From: Flavobacterium sp. W4I14
GTDB taxonomy: Bacteria; Bacteroidota; Bacteroidia; Sphingobacteriales; Sphingobacteriaceae
DNA length: 64,000 nucleotides
Assembly (NCBI GenBank): GCA_030817875.1
Contig: JAUSZU010000001.1
Span: 5,580,001-5,644,000, forward strand
Direction: 5' to 3'
Shown here: positions 61,978 through 64,000 of the stretch, in pieces
How positions within the stretch are numbered: the first letter of the stretch is position 1
How the letters are laid out: the number at the start of each line of letters is the position of its first letter
Notes under the pieces: model-generated
Told to the model about the DNA's origin: nothing
The model's input: only the letters and a program-made list of their open reading frames with translations
Database searches by the model: none
Made by a program: the position numbers and the translations under genes

Positions 61978-64000
61978 TTATTTGTAATTGTCTTTTAAAA
62001 ACTCCAGATACTCGTTAATCCGCGATCTGTCTGTTAGCTTTTCGAAGTTTTCTTTGCTGATGATAAAGCCTTTATATAGGTTGGCTGGAACTTTCATAAT
62101 GTTCTTTAACTGGCCTGTAATGCTTGATTCGTAAATTTTTACGTCTTCAAGATCGATAAAACTCGTAATGTAAATCAGCTGATCATTATCTAACTCTACC
62201 AATTTATGTTCCAAATCATTATCGGGGTAATTGCCACGGTTAAACTGACCTATTCCGAAACGCGATGAACTTAAGGTTAAAGTTGCGTCGGCAACGTCGA
62301 TCACATAATAGTATTCTTCTGATTTAGCTGCGCTAAAAATGCTGGCGGGTTTTATCGGATCTGCTGGTTTAACCTCAGCAGGTTTGGATATAATGGCAGG
62401 CTCTGCTGTTTTAACCGACACATTATCGGTTACCAAAGGTTTTGTTGGTACTGCAATTGGTGTAGCCTGGCTCACAAAACGTGGTGCATTAGCATCAAAA
62501 TCGACAAGTGCTAGCGGTCTTTGTTTAAATTCCTCGAGGTTCGCTTCAATATATTTTAAATGATCGCGCACCAATGGCGTAATAATTTTATCGTTTGGAT
62601 AAAGTGTGGTAATCAGGTTAAATTCGGTAAGCAGGGGATCAACCTTTGCTGTACGGCCAATGGCAATTGCTTTTAAATAGGCATACTGTGGTGCTAAATC
62701 ATTGTTGGGAAAAGCCGTAATATTATCATCCGCCTGTTTTACCACATTTGCATAATCTTTTTTCGCATAAGCATCAAAGGCCACATTGTAGTTGTTAATG
62801 GCAATGTTTTCCATCTCCGTTTGTTTGGCTGAGTACGATGGATCTAAGATATTCTTTGCGAAATTAGAATCAGGGAATTTAGTTAGCACCAATTGTTTGT
62901 ACTGATCTGATTTTACTTCATCAATACCCTTGTAATTTAGATGTAAACTATAGTAAATGGCAACTAAATGGTTGTTGTCCGGATATCTTTTAATTAGTTC
63001 CAGGTAAATCTTATTTGCTTCTGCTTTGTCGTTCAGCTCTTGTTGATAGAAGCTGGCGATTTCGAAATAAGCATCAATGATTTTTTGATCGGAGGTAGCC
63101 AATAGTGCCGGAGTAGTTGGCAAGCCATCCAAAAACTGTTTTTCTAATGTGGTTTGGTCTACAGCCGTTTGATTTGTTTCTCCATTTGCAGGCGTTATCC
63201 CGGTAGCTACATTCCCACCTGCCAAAACCTGATTGGTTTCCTGGGCAGAAGACCGTGTGCTTTGTCTCCAGTTATCTTCCAGTTGCCTGTTGCCCCAGCG
63301 TTTTTTGAAATCGCCAAAGCCATTGCTAATTGCTGCATTGTTGTTAAAATAAAAGGTGTTTCCCGCAGTATTATTCGAGGCATTTAACGACCGATTAGGG
63401 AAGTCAGGGTCATTTAAATATTGATTGCTGATTACCCCTCCAGTATTGCTCACTTCAACTTTAGGCGTTAGATAAGCTTTAACCTTAGCCTCGCGTTCGC
63501 CTGCAGGAAGTTTTGCAATATCCTGGGCGGTATCTTCCTTTGCAATAATAGTATACCTATCAGTTAAATATTTCAGGTTATCGGCCTTTTTAACAATGTT
63601 GTCGTAATCAGGAAAGTTTTTAGGTAAAATCATCACAGTACTATCGTAATACAGTTTTGCTTTAATGTAGTTGTTAAATTCTTTAAAGTTTAAGTCGGCA
63701 ATTCTTAAATAAGATAATGCCTTTTGAGTTTGGTTCCTGGTGCTTTTTGCAACTGATTTATGATAATTCTCTTCAGCTTTTACAAAGCTTCCTTCGGAGG
63801 AGAAAAGTTCGCCAATCTGGTAATAAATCTGATCAGTATAATCGAAGTTTTTATCGTCTTTTAACAAAGCAAGCAGCTGTTCCTCTTTATTTAGCTTAAC
63901 GCCGCTTAATAATGCTTTTAATTTAATGCGGTTTAAATTGGCATGAAAATACATTTCAAAAGGAGCGTTGCTTTTTTCAACCTTGGTAAAGTTCGCATAG
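61978..64000 (-). CDS. PorW/SprE-like T9SS-associated TPR protein, 5' end beyond the window
   Basis: A TPR-rich protein whose frame is open from the stop at 61978 through base 64000; the ATG at 63954 is internal, because 15 more codons (YANFTKVEKSNAPFE) precede it with no stop. The visible 673 residues have TPR units (about 35-115, 280-440), an Asn-rich stretch with PNRSLNASNNTAGNTFYFNN, and a C-terminal domain with YYVIDVADATLTLSSSRFGIGQFN and YITSFIDLEDVKIYESSI that is typical of PorW/SprE, the lipoprotein that couples T9SS parts. The call rests on recall of that family, not a search. Confidence 0.82.
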   Translation of the reverse strand, partial: YANFTKVEKSNAPFEMYFHANLNRIKLKALLSGVKLNKEEQLLALLKDDKNFDYTDQIYYQIGELFSSEGSFVKAEENYHKSVAKSTRNQTQKALSYLRIADLNFKEFNNYIKAKLYYDSTVMILPKNFPDYDNIVKKADNLKYLTDRYTIIAKEDTAQDIAKLPAGEREAKVKAYLTPKVEVSNTGGVISNQYLNDPDFPNRSLNASNNTAGNTFYFNNNAAISNGFGDFKKRWGNRQLEDNWRQSTRSSAQETNQVLAGGNVATGITPANGETNQTAVDQTTLEKQFLDGLPTTPALLATSDQKIIDAYFEIASFYQQELNDKAEANKIYLELIKRYPDNNHLVAIYYSLHLNYKGIDEVKSDQYKQLVLTKFPDSNFAKNILDPSYSAKQTEMENIAINNYNVAFDAYAKKDYANVVKQADDNITAFPNNDLAPQYAYLKAIAIGRTAKVDPLLTEFNLITTLYPNDKIITPLVRDHLKYIEANLEEFKQRPLALVDFDANAPRFVSQATPIAVPTKPLVTDNVSVKTAEPAIISKPAEVKPADPIKPASIFSAAKSEEYYYVIDVADATLTLSSSRFGIGQFNRGNYPDNDLEHKLVELDNDQLIYITSFIDLEDVKIYESSITGQLKNIMKVPANLYKGFIISKENFEKLTDRSRINEYLEFLKDNYK

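Noticed and set aside
63791..63806. CTTCGGAGGAGAAA word inside the PorW-like gene, resembling the repeat at 57602
   Set aside because: It is part of the reading frame (SSEGS) and too short to claim as a repeat insertion.

Overview
The window is a chromosomal segment of a Bacteroidota bacterium, most likely Sphingobacteriaceae and probably Pedobacter or a close relative. The signs are AT-rich DNA, almost no Shine-Dalgarno sequences, permissive Bacteroidota lipoprotein signals, the gene order yceD-rpmF-plsX-fabH-accB-accC, a fused alpha/beta 2-oxoacid dehydrogenase E1, and a type IX secretion core (gldK-gldL-gldM-gldN) with DUF4271 and hemD just upstream. No phage, integrase, CRISPR array, rRNA or tRNA is visible. 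The assignment is inference from gene content; no search was run.

Layout. 1-9500 (minus strand): 3'-truncated adenine deaminase, fused E1 dehydrogenase, LutB-type iron-sulfur protein, then tatC-rpiB-M28 peptidase ending at a clear terminator, and an LVIVD-repeat lipoprotein. 9493-14322 (minus): the fatty-acid/phospholipid initiation operon yceD-rpmF-plsX-fabH-accB-accC, closed by a strong terminator. 14569-18158 (minus): mercaptopyruvate-type sulfurtransferase, MFS transporter, pdxA, with ksgA divergent. 19367-25628: thioredoxin-like protein, lipoproteins, clpS, a second ketoacyl-ACP synthase III, and a large secreted protein split by a one-base frameshift. 25659-29390: dtd interrupted by an in-frame TGA, a GT39-type glycosyltransferase, a MazG-like protein, DUF4286, a small membrane protein and a GNAT acetyltransferase. 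29495-37351: a TPR protein, an S9-peptidase homologue lacking its catalytic Ser and His that sits 3 nt before a histidine kinase gene and its OmpR-type regulator, and a membrane metallophosphoesterase. 37409-43975: a RecF-like small ATPase, a MoxR-like ATPase with a VWA protein, a PfkB sugar kinase, two small exported proteins and a hexapeptide acetyltransferase. 44080-46889: two paralogous JmjC/cupin-like oxygenases flanking a DUF3050 protein. 47223-50105: fasciclin protein, SDR, hemW. 50622-57276 (plus): DUF4271, hemD, gldK, gldL, gldM, gldN. 57654-64000 (minus): uvrC, a class A PBP, and the 3' part of a PorW/SprE-like TPR gene.

The genes are mainly housekeeping and envelope functions. The two T9SS-related blocks (gldKLMN and the PorW-like gene) sit 5 kb apart on opposite strands.

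The intergenic DNA is unusually structured. At least seven families of dispersed imperfect or perfect inverted repeats occupy the gaps. Several copies show paired base changes that preserve the stem: the GGGCGT element at 41061 and 59529, the GTCAGATG hairpins at 35932 and 57532, and the duplicated terminators at 47013 and 47167. The best candidates for something under-described are the closed GGGCGT element, the JmjC-DUF3050-JmjC cluster, and the inactive S9 protein coupled to a two-component system. The two disrupted genes (dtd and the split secreted protein) need read-level confirmation.
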